In this document: piece by piece, positions 1-9,643 of the stretch
Numbering within the stretch: the stretch's first letter is position 1
Layout of the letters: each line of letters opens with the position of its first letter
Assembly (NCBI GenBank): GCA_035507155.1
Contig: DATJOK010000228.1
Coordinates: 1 to 64,000, forward strand
DNA: 64,000 nucleotides
DNA from: DASZHJ01 sp035507155
GTDB lineage: Bacteria; Pseudomonadota; Alphaproteobacteria; ATCC43930; CGMCC-115725
Reading direction: 5' to 3'
Program-made: the position numbers and the translations under genes
Notes under the pieces: generated by a model
Database searches by the model: none
Seen by the model: only the letters and a program-made list of their open reading frames with translations
What the model was told of the DNA's origin: nothing

Positions 1-447
1 GCCGAAGCAGCCGACCCACTCGCCGGTCGCGAGCTTCGGCAGGTATTTCTTCCGATGCGCCTCGGTGCCGAAGGCGTGGATCGGATACATGACCAGGCTC
101 GACTGCACGCTCATCGCGGAGCGGTAGCCGCTGTCGACCCGTTCCACCTCGCGCGCCACCAGGCCGTAGCAGACATAATTGACGCCGGCGCAGCCGTAGC
201 CGTCGATGGTCGAGCCAAGGAAGCCCTGGGCGCCCATCTCGTTCATGATCTCGCGATCGAAGCGCTCGTCGCGGAACGCCTGCTGCACGCGCGGCAGCAG
301 CTTCTCCTGGGCGAAGGCGCGGGCGCTCTCGCGCACCATGCGCTCGTCCTCGCGGAGCTCGCCGTCGAGATCGAGCGGGTCCTGCCAGTCGAAGCGCGCC
401 TTCTCCGAGGCGGTCGAGGCGTCGCGGCGGACAGCGGAGCTGGTCAT
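1..447 (-). CDS. gcdH: Glutaryl-CoA dehydrogenase, N-terminal part (gene runs off the left edge)
   Basis: Glutaryl-CoA dehydrogenase is an FAD enzyme of lysine/tryptophan and glutarate breakdown that oxidises and decarboxylates glutaryl-CoA to crotonyl-CoA. Only the first 149 codons are visible, read leftwards from the ATG at 445-447. The protein opens with FDWQDPLDLDGEL and continues with FDREIMNEMGAQGFLG, GYGCAGVNYVCYGLVAREVERVDSGYRS in two parts, and ends at the edge in ATGEWVGCFG. These are hallmarks of the glutaryl-CoA subgroup rather than of general acyl-CoA dehydrogenases. The FAD- and substrate-binding C-terminal domain and the catalytic Glu lie outside the window. Recognised by recall of the family consensus. 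Confidence 0.88.
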   Translation of the reverse strand, partial: MTSSAVRRDASTASEKARFDWQDPLDLDGELREDERMVRESARAFAQEKLLPRVQQAFRDERFDREIMNEMGAQGFLGSTIDGYGCAGVNYVCYGLVAREVERVDSGYRSAMSVQSSLVMYPIHAFGTEAHRKKYLPKLATGEWVGCFG

Positions 448-664
448 GAAAAGGGATCCTCGATCTCGGGCCGTGGGGATGGTCAAGGGCTGCCGGCCGA
501 TCCCGCCGGAGCCGCTCACGGCGCCCGTCTTAGAGCGAAACCGCGCCTGCGGCAACCCGCTGGTGGCCGGCGCCGCCACGGCCACGGCCGTGGCGCGAAA
601 TTCCCTTCGTTCGAGCGCTGTTCTATTCTCCGGAAGAGGGTCTCTCTTTCGGGGGGAACGGGAG

Positions 665-853
665 ATGGCAGGGCGAGGCGAGGTGATCTTCGAGTTCCAG
701 CGCCGCGGCGCCTACGTCAAGGTCTCCGCCGTCGACGTTGCCACCGGCACCGAGGTCTCGATCGTCGGCGATCCGGCAGCGGGCGAGACCGCGCTCCGGC
801 GGATCGCCGCGCGCAAGCTCGTTTACGTTCTGGCCAAGCAAAAGGAAAAGTGA
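665..853 (+). CDS. Small conserved protein, DUF6898-like
   Basis: A 62-residue protein without a signal peptide or membrane segment. Its core reads EVIFEFQRRGAYVKVSAVDVATGTEVSIVGD in two halves and ends in KLVYVLAKQ, which fits the small alphaproteobacterial family I remember as DUF6898. No function is known to me. The ATG at 665 follows a GGGGAACGGGAG stretch that can serve as ribosome binding site. It stands between the divergent glutaryl-CoA dehydrogenase gene and the liv operon, with 244 bases to livH, so it is probably its own transcription unit. Confidence 0.7.
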   Translation: MAGRGEVIFEFQRRGAYVKVSAVDVATGTEVSIVGDPAAGETALRRIAARKLVYVLAKQKEK

Positions 854-905
854 TTGCGTCCGCTCCCCGCAGCGCTTTTGCTGCAACTGCACCGTCACAT
901 TCGTC

Positions 906-934
906 TTGCGGCGCTCGGTGCCTGCGCATAAAGT
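906..934 (+). promoter_or_regulatory. Candidate promoter for the liv operon
   Basis: TTGCGG at 906-911 and TAAAGT at 929-934 are 17 bases apart, a sigma-70-like pair. It lies 164 bases upstream of livH, so a long leader would follow. This is pattern matching only. Confidence 0.35.
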
Positions 935-1097
935 CCCGCCGCCCGCGCCAAGGGAAGACAGCGATGCGACATCGCGGTGGCGGGCGAATGGGGAATAATG
1001 GGTTACAAGCTGCCGAGCTCGAGCGGATCCTTTCCGAGAGCACCGTCGTGGAACGACCGCGGCCGCGCCGCGCGCACGGCACAGTGAACCGGCCCCG

Positions 1098-2015
1098 ATG
1101 GAATATTTCCTCCAGCAGCTGATCAACGGCCTGACGCTGGGCTCGATCTACGGGCTGATCGCCATCGGCTACACGATGGTCTACGGCATCATCGGGATGA
1201 TCAATTTCGCCCACGGCGACATCTACATGATCGGCGCCTTCATCTCGATCATCGCTTTCCTCGTGCTCGGCCTTCTCGGCATCACATTCGTCCCGCTGCA
1301 GCTGGTGATCGTGCTGCTGGTGGCGATGTTCTTCACCGCGGTCTACGGCTGGACCCTGGAGCGCATCGCCTACCGGCCCTTGCGCGGATCGACGCGGCTC
1401 GCGCCGCTGATCTCGGCGATCGGCGCGTCGATCTTCCTGCAGAACTACGCGCAGCTGCTGCAGGGCGCGCGGGTGAAGCCGCTGCAGCCGGTGGTGCAGG
1501 GCGGCATCGAGCTGATGACCAACGCCGACAATTTCACCGTCCAGATCACCTATCTGCAGATCGTCATCATCGTGCTGACCGTGGCGCTGATGATCGCGTT
1601 CAACGGGCTGATCTCGCGCACGCCGCTGGGGCGAGCCCAGCGCGCCTGCGAGCAGGACATGACCATGGCGGCGCTCTTGGGCGTCGACGTCGACCGCACG
1701 ATCTCGCTCACCTTCGTCATGGGGGCGGCGCTCGCCGCGGTCGCCGGCATGATGGTGACGCTCTATTACGGCGTCATCGATTTCTACATCGGTTTCCTCG
1801 CCGGCATCAAAGCCTTCACCGCGGCGGTGCTGGGCGGCGTCGGCTCGCTGCCGGGGGCGATGCTCGGCGGCATGCTGATCGGCCTCATCGAGGCGTTCTG
1901 GTCCGGCTACTTCTCGGTCGAATACAAGGACGTCTCGGTGTTCATGATCCTCGTCCTGGTGCTGATCTTCCGGCCGACCGGATTGCTCGGCAAGCCGGAG
2001 GTGGAGAAGGTCTGA
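1098..2015 (+). CDS. livH: Branched-chain amino acid ABC transporter permease LivH
   Basis: One of two inner-membrane permeases of the high-affinity branched-chain amino acid uptake system. The 305-residue protein has the typical start FLQQLINGLTLGSIYGLIAI and the MINFAHGD element, followed by about eight hydrophobic segments. Length is normal for LivH. It is the first gene of a tight operon livH-livM-livG-livF-DUF6867-livK; its TGA overlaps the ATG of livM by one base. Members of this family also carry other amides or amino acids, so substrate specificity is inferred. Confidence 0.93.
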   Translation: MEYFLQQLINGLTLGSIYGLIAIGYTMVYGIIGMINFAHGDIYMIGAFISIIAFLVLGLLGITFVPLQLVIVLLVAMFFTAVYGWTLERIAYRPLRGSTRLAPLISAIGASIFLQNYAQLLQGARVKPLQPVVQGGIELMTNADNFTVQITYLQIVIIVLTVALMIAFNGLISRTPLGRAQRACEQDMTMAALLGVDVDRTISLTFVMGAALAAVAGMMVTLYYGVIDFYIGFLAGIKAFTAAVLGGVGSLPGAMLGGMLIGLIEAFWSGYFSVEYKDVSVFMILVLVLIFRPTGLLGKPEVEKV

Positions 2016-3375
2016 TGGCGGTCGCGGCGGCATCCGGGCGCGGACGCGTCGATCTCCCGGCGATCTTCCGGGACGCGGCGCTCGCCGCCGTCGTCGCTTT
2101 GGTGCTGGCGGTGCCGCTGGTCGGGCTGCAGACGACGGACCAGGGCTCCAACGCCCTCGGCATCAGGACGCGCTTCGACTGGGTCGCCTATGGCGTGATC
2201 GCGGTCTTCCTCGGCCGGCTGGCGATCGGCTACTGGCTGGCGCTGCGCGGGCGCCGCGCGGCTGCCGGCGCCGCGTCGGGCGCCCTCGGGAGGCTCTCCG
2301 CTGCGGTCTCGCGCCATTCGATGGTCATCGGCGGAATCGGCTTCCTCTTCGCGGTGACATTTCCCTTCATGCCGTTCTCCTCCAACTATCTCGTCGATCT
2401 CGGCACCAACGTGCTGATCTACGTGATGCTGGGCTGGGGCCTCAACGTCGTGGTCGGGCTCGCGGGTCTCCTCGATCTCGGCTATGTGGCGTTCTACGCG
2501 GTCGGCGCCTATTCCTTCGCGCTCTTCGCCCAGTGGTTCCATCTCAGCTTCTGGGAGGCGCTGCCGATCTCTGGCGCGCTCGCCGCCAGCTTCGGCATCA
2601 TCCTGGGCTTCCCGGTGCTGCGGCTGCGCGGCGACTATCTCGCCATCGTGACGCTGGGTTTCGGCGAGATCATCCGCATCATCCTCGTCAACTGGAGCGA
2701 CGTCACCGGCGGCCCCAACGGCATCAACGGCATTCCGCGGCCCTCCTTCTTCGGCCTCCCCTTCCTCAATCCCGACGCGGCGCCCGACGACGTCACCACC
2801 TTCAGCCAGTTCTTCCACCTCGACTTCAGCCCGCTGCAGCGCGTCATCTTCCTCTACTACGTCATCCTGATCCTCGCCCTCGTCACCAACGCCTTCACGC
2901 TCCGGCTGAGGAAGCTGCCGATCGGGCGCGCCTGGGAGGCCTTGCGCGAGGACGAGATCGCCTGCCGCGCCCTCGGCCTCAATCCCCGCAACATCAAGCT
3001 CTCGGCCTTCGCGATCGGCGCGATGATCGGCGGGTTCGCCGGCTCGTTCTTCGCCACCCGTCTCGGCTTCATCAGCCCGGAGAGCTTCACCTTCCTGGAA
3101 TCGGCGATCGTGCTGGCGATCGTCGTGCTCGGCGGCATGGGGAGCCAGCTCGGCGTGGTGCTGGCGGCGACCGTCCTGGTGATGCTCAACGAGTTCGGCC
3201 GCTGGTTCGACGGCGTGCCGCTGCTGGAGGACATGGGCAAGTTCCGCATGCTGATCTTCGGCATGGCGATGATCGCGATCATGATCTGGCGGCCGCGCGG
3301 CCTGCTCGCCCATCGCGAACCCTCGCTCCGGCTCCACGCCAAGGGCGCGCCGAGCCTGGTCGGAGAGCCGGCGGA

Positions 3376-3379
<4 letters not shown>
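2015..3379 (+). CDS. livM: Branched-chain amino acid ABC transporter permease LivM
   Basis: Second permease of the Liv transporter, 454 residues. The first 120 residues hold two extra hydrophobic segments and a basic linker, as in the longer LivM proteins. The conserved permease core then includes GLAGLLDLGYVAFYAVGAY, LRLRGDYLAIVTLGFGEIIR and NWSDVTGGPNGINGIP. The start codon overlaps the livH stop and the stop overlaps the livG start (ATGA), so these genes are translationally coupled. Confidence 0.93.
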
Positions 3380-4245
<866 letters not shown>

Positions 4246-4249
4246 GCCC

Positions 4250-4963
4250 ATGCTCGCGATCAGCGGCGTCCATACCTTCTACGGCAACATCGAGGCGCTG
4301 AAGGGCGTCGATCTCGAAGTGGGCGAGGGCGAGATCGTGACCTTGATCGGCGCCAACGGCGCCGGCAAGTCGACGCTCTTGATGACGATCTGCGGCCGGC
4401 CGCGGCCGCAGCAGGGCCGCGTGGTCTTCGACGGCCGCGACATCACCCGCTCGCCCACCTTCGAGATCGTCCGCCTCGGCATCTCGCACGCGCCGGAAGG
4501 GCGGCGCATCTTCCCGCGCATGTCGGTGCTGGAGAACCTGCAGATGGGCGCCGTGGTCGCCGACCCCCAGCATTTTGCCGGCGATCTCGAGCGCATCTTC
4601 ACGCTGTTCCCGATCCTCAGGCAGCGCCAGGGCCAGCGCGGCGGCACGCTCTCCGGCGGCGAGCAGCAGATGCTGGCGATCGGCCGCGCGCTGATGAGCC
4701 GGCCGCGCCTCCTGCTGCTGGACGAGCCGTCGCTCGGCCTGGCGCCGCTCATCGTGAAGCAGATCTTCGAGGTGATCCGTGAGATAAACGAGCAGCAGAA
4801 GGTGACGGTGTTCCTGGTGGAGCAGAACGCGTTCCATGCGCTCCGCCTCGCCCATCGCGGCTACGTGATGCAGACCGGGCGCATCACCCTCTCCGGCAGC
4901 GGGCGCGAGCTCCTCGCCAACCGCGAGGTGCGTGCCGCCTATCTCGAGGGAGGGCATCACTGA
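4250..4963 (+). CDS. livF: Branched-chain amino acid ABC transporter ATP-binding protein LivF
   Basis: Second ATPase of the Liv transporter, 237 residues, the usual size. It shows Walker A GANGAGKST, the HAPEGRRIFPRMSVLENL segment that marks LivF, signature TLSGGEQQMLAIGRAL and Walker B LLLLDEPSLGLAP. It starts four bases after livG and its stop overlaps the start of the next gene by one base. Confidence 0.94.
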   Translation: MLAISGVHTFYGNIEALKGVDLEVGEGEIVTLIGANGAGKSTLLMTICGRPRPQQGRVVFDGRDITRSPTFEIVRLGISHAPEGRRIFPRMSVLENLQMGAVVADPQHFAGDLERIFTLFPILRQRQGQRGGTLSGGEQQMLAIGRALMSRPRLLLLDEPSLGLAPLIVKQIFEVIREINEQQKVTVFLVEQNAFHALRLAHRGYVMQTGRITLSGSGRELLANREVRAAYLEGGHH

Positions 4964-5343
4964 TGGATGCGGCGGCGGACACCACCTTCTGGGACACGCT
5001 CGCCGACATCCTCGGCAACGACCTCGGCGTCTTCTTGGGCCTCACCGTGGTGCTGTTCGGCGCCGCCGCCTGCATGAGCGGGCAGGCGCTGGCGCAGTTC
5101 TGGCGCCCGGCCTGGCAGGCGGTCCCCTATTCGCTGCTGCTGACCGTCGGCAGCCGCTTCCTGAGCTACGCGCTCTTCGACGGCGATCTGCTGTCGATAT
5201 CGGGCTATTTCATCGACTGGATCGTGCTGCTGGCGCTCGCGCTGCTCGCCTATCGGATCACCCAGGCGCGGCGCATGGTCACGCAATATCCCTGGCTCTA
5301 CGAGCGGGCGGGGCTCTTCGGCTGGCGGGCCAAGGGTTCCTGA
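4963..5343 (+). CDS. DUF6867-like small membrane protein of the liv operon
   Basis: 126 residues with three or four hydrophobic segments: GVFLGLTVVLFGAAACMSG, a middle segment around YSLLLTVGSRFLSYALF and WIVLLALALLAYRI. The C-terminus QYPWLYERAGLFGWRAKGS is polar. It resembles the family I remember as DUF6867, found beside liv genes in alphaproteobacteria. Position inside the operon, coupled to livF, suggests an accessory role in the transporter or its assembly, but no role has been shown to my knowledge. Confidence 0.7.
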   Translation: MDAAADTTFWDTLADILGNDLGVFLGLTVVLFGAAACMSGQALAQFWRPAWQAVPYSLLLTVGSRFLSYALFDGDLLSISGYFIDWIVLLALALLAYRITQARRMVTQYPWLYERAGLFGWRAKGS

Positions 5344-5409
5344 TGCAACCGTGGGTGCGGCCGGGACGGCTCTTACCACCGTTCATGGGTCATGCTAGAA
5401 ATTTGTCCA

Positions 5410-5427
5410 ATGCTGCACAGGCAGCAT
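5410..5427 (+). promoter_or_regulatory. Inverted repeat in the leader before livK
   Basis: ATGCTGC (5410-5416) and GCAGCAT (5421-5427) form a perfect 7-bp stem with the loop ACAG, about 60 bases before livK. It could be an operator or an mRNA hairpin that sets livK expression apart from livHMGF. No T-run follows, so it is not a simple terminator. Confidence 0.35.
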
Positions 5428-5489
5428 GGACTCAGAGGTCCCCCGGTCCTGCCGGGGTACGTCCACAACAACTGGGGAGCGAAAGAGCA

Positions 5490-6617
5490 ATGAAACGGTT
5501 AGCAACAGCCTTGCTCGCAGCGGGAGCCGTCCTGGCCCTCGGCGCGGGCAATGCCAAGGCGCAGGACGAGATCGTGGTCGCGACCGTCGGTCCGATCACA
5601 GGCCAGTATGCGTCCTTCGGCGAGCAGATGAAGCGCGGCGCCGAGCTCGCTGTCGCCGACATCAACGCCAAGGGCGGCGTGCTCGGCAAGAAGCTGAAGC
5701 TCATCGTTGGCGACGACGCCTGCGATCCGAAGCAGGCGGTAGCGGTCGCCAATCAGCTGGTCGGCCAGAAGGTGGTGTTCGTCGCCGGGCATTTCTGCTC
5801 CGGCTCGTCGATCCCCGCCTCCTCGATCTACAACGAGAACGCCATCCTGCAGATGACGCCGGCCTCCACCAACCCGGCGCTCACCGAGGATGCCGCGGCG
5901 AAGGGCTGGACCAACGTGTTCCGCACCTGCGGCCGCGACGACATCCAGGGCACCGTTGCCGGCGACTACCTCGCCTCGCACTTCAAGGGCAAGAAGGTCG
6001 CGATCCTGCAGGACAAGTCCGCTTACGGCAAAGGCCTCGCCGACGAGACCAAGAAGGCGATGAACAAGAAGGGCCTCAAGGAGGCGATGTACGAGTCCAT
6101 CACCGCCGGCGACAAGGACTTCTCCGCCATCATCAGCAAGATGAAGCAGGCGGGGATCAACGCGATCTACTTCGGCGGCTACCACACCGAGGCGGGCCTG
6201 ATCGTCCGCCAGGCGCAGGAGCAGGGCCTCAAGGCCCAGTTCATCTCCGGCGACGCGCTGGTCACCGACGAGTTCTGGAAGATCACCGGCAACGCCGGCG
6301 AGGGCGTGCTGATGACCTTCCCGCCGGACCCGCGCGAGCTCGCGAGCGCCAAGGCCGTGGTGGCGGAGTTCAAGAAGCAGAACTACGACCCCGAGGGCTA
6401 CACCCTCTACACCTACGCGGCCTTCCAGGTGTTCGCGGAGGCGGCGGCGCAGGCGAAATCGCTCAAGGAGAGCGCGCTCTCCAAGACCCTGCATGCCCAC
6501 AGCTACAGCACCGTGCTGGGCCCGATCGCCTTCGACAAGAAGGGCGACGTGAAGAACCCGGCCTACGTGTTCTTCGTCTGGCATGACGGCAAGTACGCCG
6601 AGATGAAGAAGGGTTGA
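5490..6617 (+). CDS. livK: Branched-chain amino acid ABC transporter substrate-binding protein
   Basis: Periplasmic receptor that delivers branched-chain amino acids to LivHMGF. The 375-residue protein begins with a clear Sec signal peptide (KRLATALLAAGAVLALGAG, cleavage after NAKA). Mature sequence IVVATVGPITGQYASFGEQM, GDDACDPKQAVAVANQL and FVAGHFCSGSSIPAS matches the Leu/Ile/Val-binding periplasmic family (type I fold). GGGGAGCGAAAGAGCA supplies the ribosome binding site. It is last in the operon, 146 bases after the small membrane gene and followed by a strong terminator. Confidence 0.93.
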   Translation: MKRLATALLAAGAVLALGAGNAKAQDEIVVATVGPITGQYASFGEQMKRGAELAVADINAKGGVLGKKLKLIVGDDACDPKQAVAVANQLVGQKVVFVAGHFCSGSSIPASSIYNENAILQMTPASTNPALTEDAAAKGWTNVFRTCGRDDIQGTVAGDYLASHFKGKKVAILQDKSAYGKGLADETKKAMNKKGLKEAMYESITAGDKDFSAIISKMKQAGINAIYFGGYHTEAGLIVRQAQEQGLKAQFISGDALVTDEFWKITGNAGEGVLMTFPPDPRELASAKAVVAEFKKQNYDPEGYTLYTYAAFQVFAEAAAQAKSLKESALSKTLHAHSYSTVLGPIAFDKKGDVKNPAYVFFVWHDGKYAEMKKG

Positions 6618-6672
6618 GCCGACGAGGCGGGGGCGGCCCATCGGCCGCTTCCGCCGCAGCCGGCGACCATCG

Positions 6673-6707
6673 CCCCCGCGACCGCCCGTCGCGGGGGTTT
6701 TTCTTTT
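6673..6707 (+). terminator. Rho-independent terminator of the liv operon
   Basis: CCCCCGCGAC (6673-6682) pairs perfectly with GTCGCGGGGG (6688-6697) over a 5-base loop and is followed by TTTTTCTTTT. It ends the liv transcript and separates it from the riboswitch unit. Confidence 0.9.
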
Positions 6708-6762
6708 GTCGCCGAGCCGATCCTCTTGCGGTTGAATCGCCGCGGCTGTTGACCGCGCGCCG

Positions 6763-6949
6763 GGCGGTCTCTAGGTTTTTTTCTGCGATGGTTCCCTTCG
6801 GGGATCAAAAGGGAACGCGGCAAGGATCCGAGGAGGGTCCGAATCCGCGGCTGCCCCCGCAACTGTGAGCGGCGAGCCGGTCGTCACGATGCCACTGGGA
6901 AACCGGGAAGGCGACGGCCGGCGGAGACCCGCAAGCCAGGAGACCTGCC
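6763..6949 (+). ncRNA. Cobalamin (adenosylcobalamin-type) riboswitch
   Basis: The region carries the B12-box AAGCCAGGAGACCTGCC at 6933-6949, the GCCACTGGGAAACCGGGAAGGC core around 6891-6912, and the upstream GAATCCGCGGCTGCCCCCGC and AACTGTGAGCGG elements (6841-6872). The early GGTTCCC...AAAAGGGAAC stem is at 6790-6816. The closing stem pairs GGTCTCT (6767-6773) with the AGGAGACC end. Bound cobalamin should shut down the metal permease genes downstream. Exact outer limits are approximate. Confidence 0.93.
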
Positions 6950-6997
6950 ATCGCTGGGGGTCACGCGCGAGGACGCTGGACGGGGTGCGCCGGCGGG

Positions 6998-7022
6998 GAT
7001 CGATCGTCGTACGGCATCGATC
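6998..7022 (+). promoter_or_regulatory. Possible expression-platform hairpin of the riboswitch
   Basis: GATCGAT (6998-7004) and ATCGATC (7016-7022) form a 7-bp stem 44 bases before the permease start codon, followed by TTGCTTCG. It may be part of the switch between aptamer and gene. There is no long U-run, so control of translation or Rho access is as likely as intrinsic termination. Confidence 0.35.
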
Positions 7023-7065
7023 TTGCTTCGCGGGTGATGTGGACGGACATCCCTGGGAGTCATCC

Positions 7066-8157
7066 ATGTCGACCTTTCTCAAGACCATCTTCGGCAAGTC
7101 TCTACTCGAGGGCGAAGAGGACGGCCTGCGCGGCCGCATCGTCGCCACCTACGTGCTGCTCGTCGGCGCCAATCTGCTGGCCTGGCTCTGGGCACTCGTC
7201 GCCTTCGCCGACCACCCGGTGCTGCTCGGCACCGCGCTTCTCGCCTACAGCTTCGGTCTGCGTCACGCGCTCGATGCCGATCACATCGCCGCCATCGACA
7301 ACGTCACCCGCAAGCTGATGCAGGAGGGAAAGCGGCCGGTGACGGTCGGCCTGTTCTTCTCGCTCGGCCACTCCACCGTGGTGATCCTGGCCTCGGTCGC
7401 GATCGCGGTCGCCGCCCACGCGCTCGGCGACCAGTTCGCGGCGATCCGCGCGGTCGGCGGCATCCTCGGCACTTCCATCTCGGCGCTCTTCCTCTTTGCC
7501 ATCGCGCTTGCGAACCTGCTGGTGCTGGCGAGCGTCGTGCGCGCCTTCCGCCGCGTGCGCGGCGGCGAGGCGCTCCGCGAGGAGGATCTCGATACCCTGC
7601 TGGGCAAGCGCGGCTGGCTCGCCCGGCTGTTCCGGCCGCTCTTCCGCATGGTCTCGCGCAGCTGGCATCTCTATCTCATCGGACTGTTGTTCGCGCTCGG
7701 ATTCGAGACCGCGAGCGAGGTGAGCCTCTTCGGTCTCTCGGCGGCGGAGGCATCGAACGGCCTCTCCACCACGACGATCCTGGTCTTCCCGGCGCTCTTC
7801 GCTGCCGGCATGACGCTGGTCGACACGACGGACGGCATCCTCATGCTGGGCGCCTATGGCTGGGCCTACATGAAGCCGATCCGCAAGCTCTACTACAACA
7901 TCACCATCACCGCGGTCTCCGTGCTGGTGGCGCTGGTGGTCGGTGGCATCGAGGCGCTCGGCCTGGTGGGCGATCAGCTCGCCCTCGATGGCGCCTTCTG
8001 GCGGGGCATCGCCACCGTCAACGACGATTTCGGCATGCTGGGCTACGGCATCGTCGCGCTCTTCGCCGCGAGCTGGGCGGTCTCCGTGCTGCTCTACCGG
8101 CTCAAGGGCTACGACCGGCTCGAGCTCGCGGCGGCGCAGCGGCCGGATCTCTCCTAG
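7066..8157 (+). CDS. NiCoT-family (HoxN/NixA-like) metal permease, copy 1, probably cobalt
   Basis: Inner-membrane secondary transporter for nickel or cobalt, 363 residues with about eight hydrophobic segments. The family signature RHALDADHIAAIDNVTRK is intact, as are the LFFSLGHSTVV motif and LGFETASEV, a variant of the usual GFDTATE. The start at 7066 gives MSTFLKTIFGK; GGGAGTC lies just upstream. Placement directly under a cobalamin riboswitch suggests cobalt supply for B12 synthesis. A near-twin follows 27 bases downstream. Confidence 0.9.
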   Translation: MSTFLKTIFGKSLLEGEEDGLRGRIVATYVLLVGANLLAWLWALVAFADHPVLLGTALLAYSFGLRHALDADHIAAIDNVTRKLMQEGKRPVTVGLFFSLGHSTVVILASVAIAVAAHALGDQFAAIRAVGGILGTSISALFLFAIALANLLVLASVVRAFRRVRGGEALREEDLDTLLGKRGWLARLFRPLFRMVSRSWHLYLIGLLFALGFETASEVSLFGLSAAEASNGLSTTTILVFPALFAAGMTLVDTTDGILMLGAYGWAYMKPIRKLYYNITITAVSVLVALVVGGIEALGLVGDQLALDGAFWRGIATVNDDFGMLGYGIVALFAASWAVSVLLYRLKGYDRLELAAAQRPDLS

Positions 8158-8184
8158 TCCGGCGCGGCAGAGAGGACGGGCGAG

Positions 8185-9249
8185 ATGACCATCGACGTGC
8201 TCTGGCGCGCCTTCGGCGACGGCGCCAGGAACCTCCGGGAGAAGCTTGCCGTCCTCTATGCCGTGCTGATCGGCGCCAATATCGCCGCCTGGGCCTGGGC
8301 GCTGATCGCCTTTCACGACTATCCCCTGCTGCTCGGCACCGCTTTCCTCGCCTACAGCTTCGGCCTGCGTCACGCGGTCGATGCGGACCACATCGCCGCC
8401 ATCGACAACGTGACGCGGAAGCTCATGCAGGAGGGGAGGCGGCCGGTGTCGGTGGGCTTCTTCTTCTCGCTCGGCCATTCCACCGTGGTGGTGCTGGCGA
8501 CGGTCGGGATCGCCGTCACCGCCGGCCTGCTGCAGAACCGCTTCGAGGCATTCAAGCAGGCGGGCGGCGTCATCGGCACCAGCGTCTCGGCGCTGTTCCT
8601 GTTCGCGATCGCGCTGGCGAACTTGGTGGTGCTCGGCGGCGTTTACCGCGCCTTCCAGCGCGTGCGGCGCGGCGAGCCCGTGCACGATCACGATCTCGAC
8701 CTGCTGCTGTCGCAGCGCGGCCTCTTCGGCCGGCTGTTCCGGCCGCTCTTCCGGCTGATCCGCAAGAGCTGGCACATGTATCCGCTGGGCTTCCTCTTCG
8801 GGCTGGGATTCGACACCGCGACCGAGATCGGGCTCCTCGGCATCGCTGCCGCAGAGGCGACGCGCGGCCTGCCGATCTGGTCGATCCTGGTATTCCCGGG
8901 GCTCTTCACCGCCGGCATGTCGCTGGTGGACACCACCGACAGCGTGCTGATGGTGGGCGCCTATGGCTGGGCCTTCGTGAAGCCGGTGCGCAAGCTCTAC
9001 TACAACATGACCATCACCCTGGTGTCGGTGCTGGTGGCGCTGATCGTCGGTGGCATCGAGGCGCTGGGGCTGATCGCCGATCAGTTCGCGCTCGAGGGCG
9101 GCTTCTGGCGCGCGGTGGGGGCGCTCAACGACGGCTTCGGGACGCTCGGATATCTCATCATCGGCGTCTTCGCCGCGAGCTGGCTGGTCTCGGTCGCGAT
9201 CTACCGGCTCAAAGGCTACGATCTCATCGAGACGCCGGAACAGCCCTAG
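8185..9249 (+). CDS. NiCoT-family (HoxN/NixA-like) metal permease, copy 2
   Basis: A second nickel/cobalt permease of 354 residues, strongly similar to its upstream neighbour along the whole length, so a tandem duplication is likely. It keeps RHAVDADHIAAIDNVTRK, FFFSLGHSTVV and the canonical LGFDTATEIGLLG. Both copies should share the riboswitch-controlled transcript. The loop between the two halves differs (DHDLDLLLSQRGLFGRLF against DTLLGKRGWLARLF), which may reflect different metal preference. GGACGGGCG precedes the ATG. Confidence 0.9.
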   Translation: MTIDVLWRAFGDGARNLREKLAVLYAVLIGANIAAWAWALIAFHDYPLLLGTAFLAYSFGLRHAVDADHIAAIDNVTRKLMQEGRRPVSVGFFFSLGHSTVVVLATVGIAVTAGLLQNRFEAFKQAGGVIGTSVSALFLFAIALANLVVLGGVYRAFQRVRRGEPVHDHDLDLLLSQRGLFGRLFRPLFRLIRKSWHMYPLGFLFGLGFDTATEIGLLGIAAAEATRGLPIWSILVFPGLFTAGMSLVDTTDSVLMVGAYGWAFVKPVRKLYYNMTITLVSVLVALIVGGIEALGLIADQFALEGGFWRAVGALNDGFGTLGYLIIGVFAASWLVSVAIYRLKGYDLIETPEQP

Positions 9250-9290
9250 CGGCTCGGCGCCTGCCGGCTGGACGGATCCGGAGCAACCCC

Positions 9291-9623
9291 ATGGAAATAC
9301 CCGCGCTGCCCTTCACCGTGACCGACTGGTCCGCCGTTCCCTCGACGGTGCATCCCGGCGAGACCGGCGAGGCGATCTGGCGCAGCTTCACGGTGGGCGA
9401 TCTGCGCGTGCGGCTGGTGGAGTATTCGCCGGGCTATCGGGCGGATCACTGGTGCGATCGCGGCCACGTCCTTTTTGTGCTGGAGGGCGAGCTCGACACC
9501 GAGCTCCGCGACGGCCGGAGATTCACGCTCAGGCCGGGCACCAGCTACCAGGTCTCGAACCACGGCGACGCCGCGCACCGGTCCTCGACACGCACCGGCG
9601 CCAGGCTATTCATCGTCGACTGA
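9291..9623 (+). CDS. Small cupin-fold protein, DHCW-type
   Basis: A single cupin domain of 110 residues. The metal-site motif region reads RADHWCDRGHVLFVLEGEL (about residues 55-73) and the second half GTSYQVSNHGDAAHRS. This resembles a small cupin family annotated as DHCW motif proteins. No enzymatic activity is known to me. It begins 41 bases after the second permease and may belong to the riboswitch-controlled transcript. Confidence 0.75.
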   Translation: MEIPALPFTVTDWSAVPSTVHPGETGEAIWRSFTVGDLRVRLVEYSPGYRADHWCDRGHVLFVLEGELDTELRDGRRFTLRPGTSYQVSNHGDAAHRSSTRTGARLFIVD

Positions 9624-9643
9624 GGGTTGCCGCCGGGTCGCGG

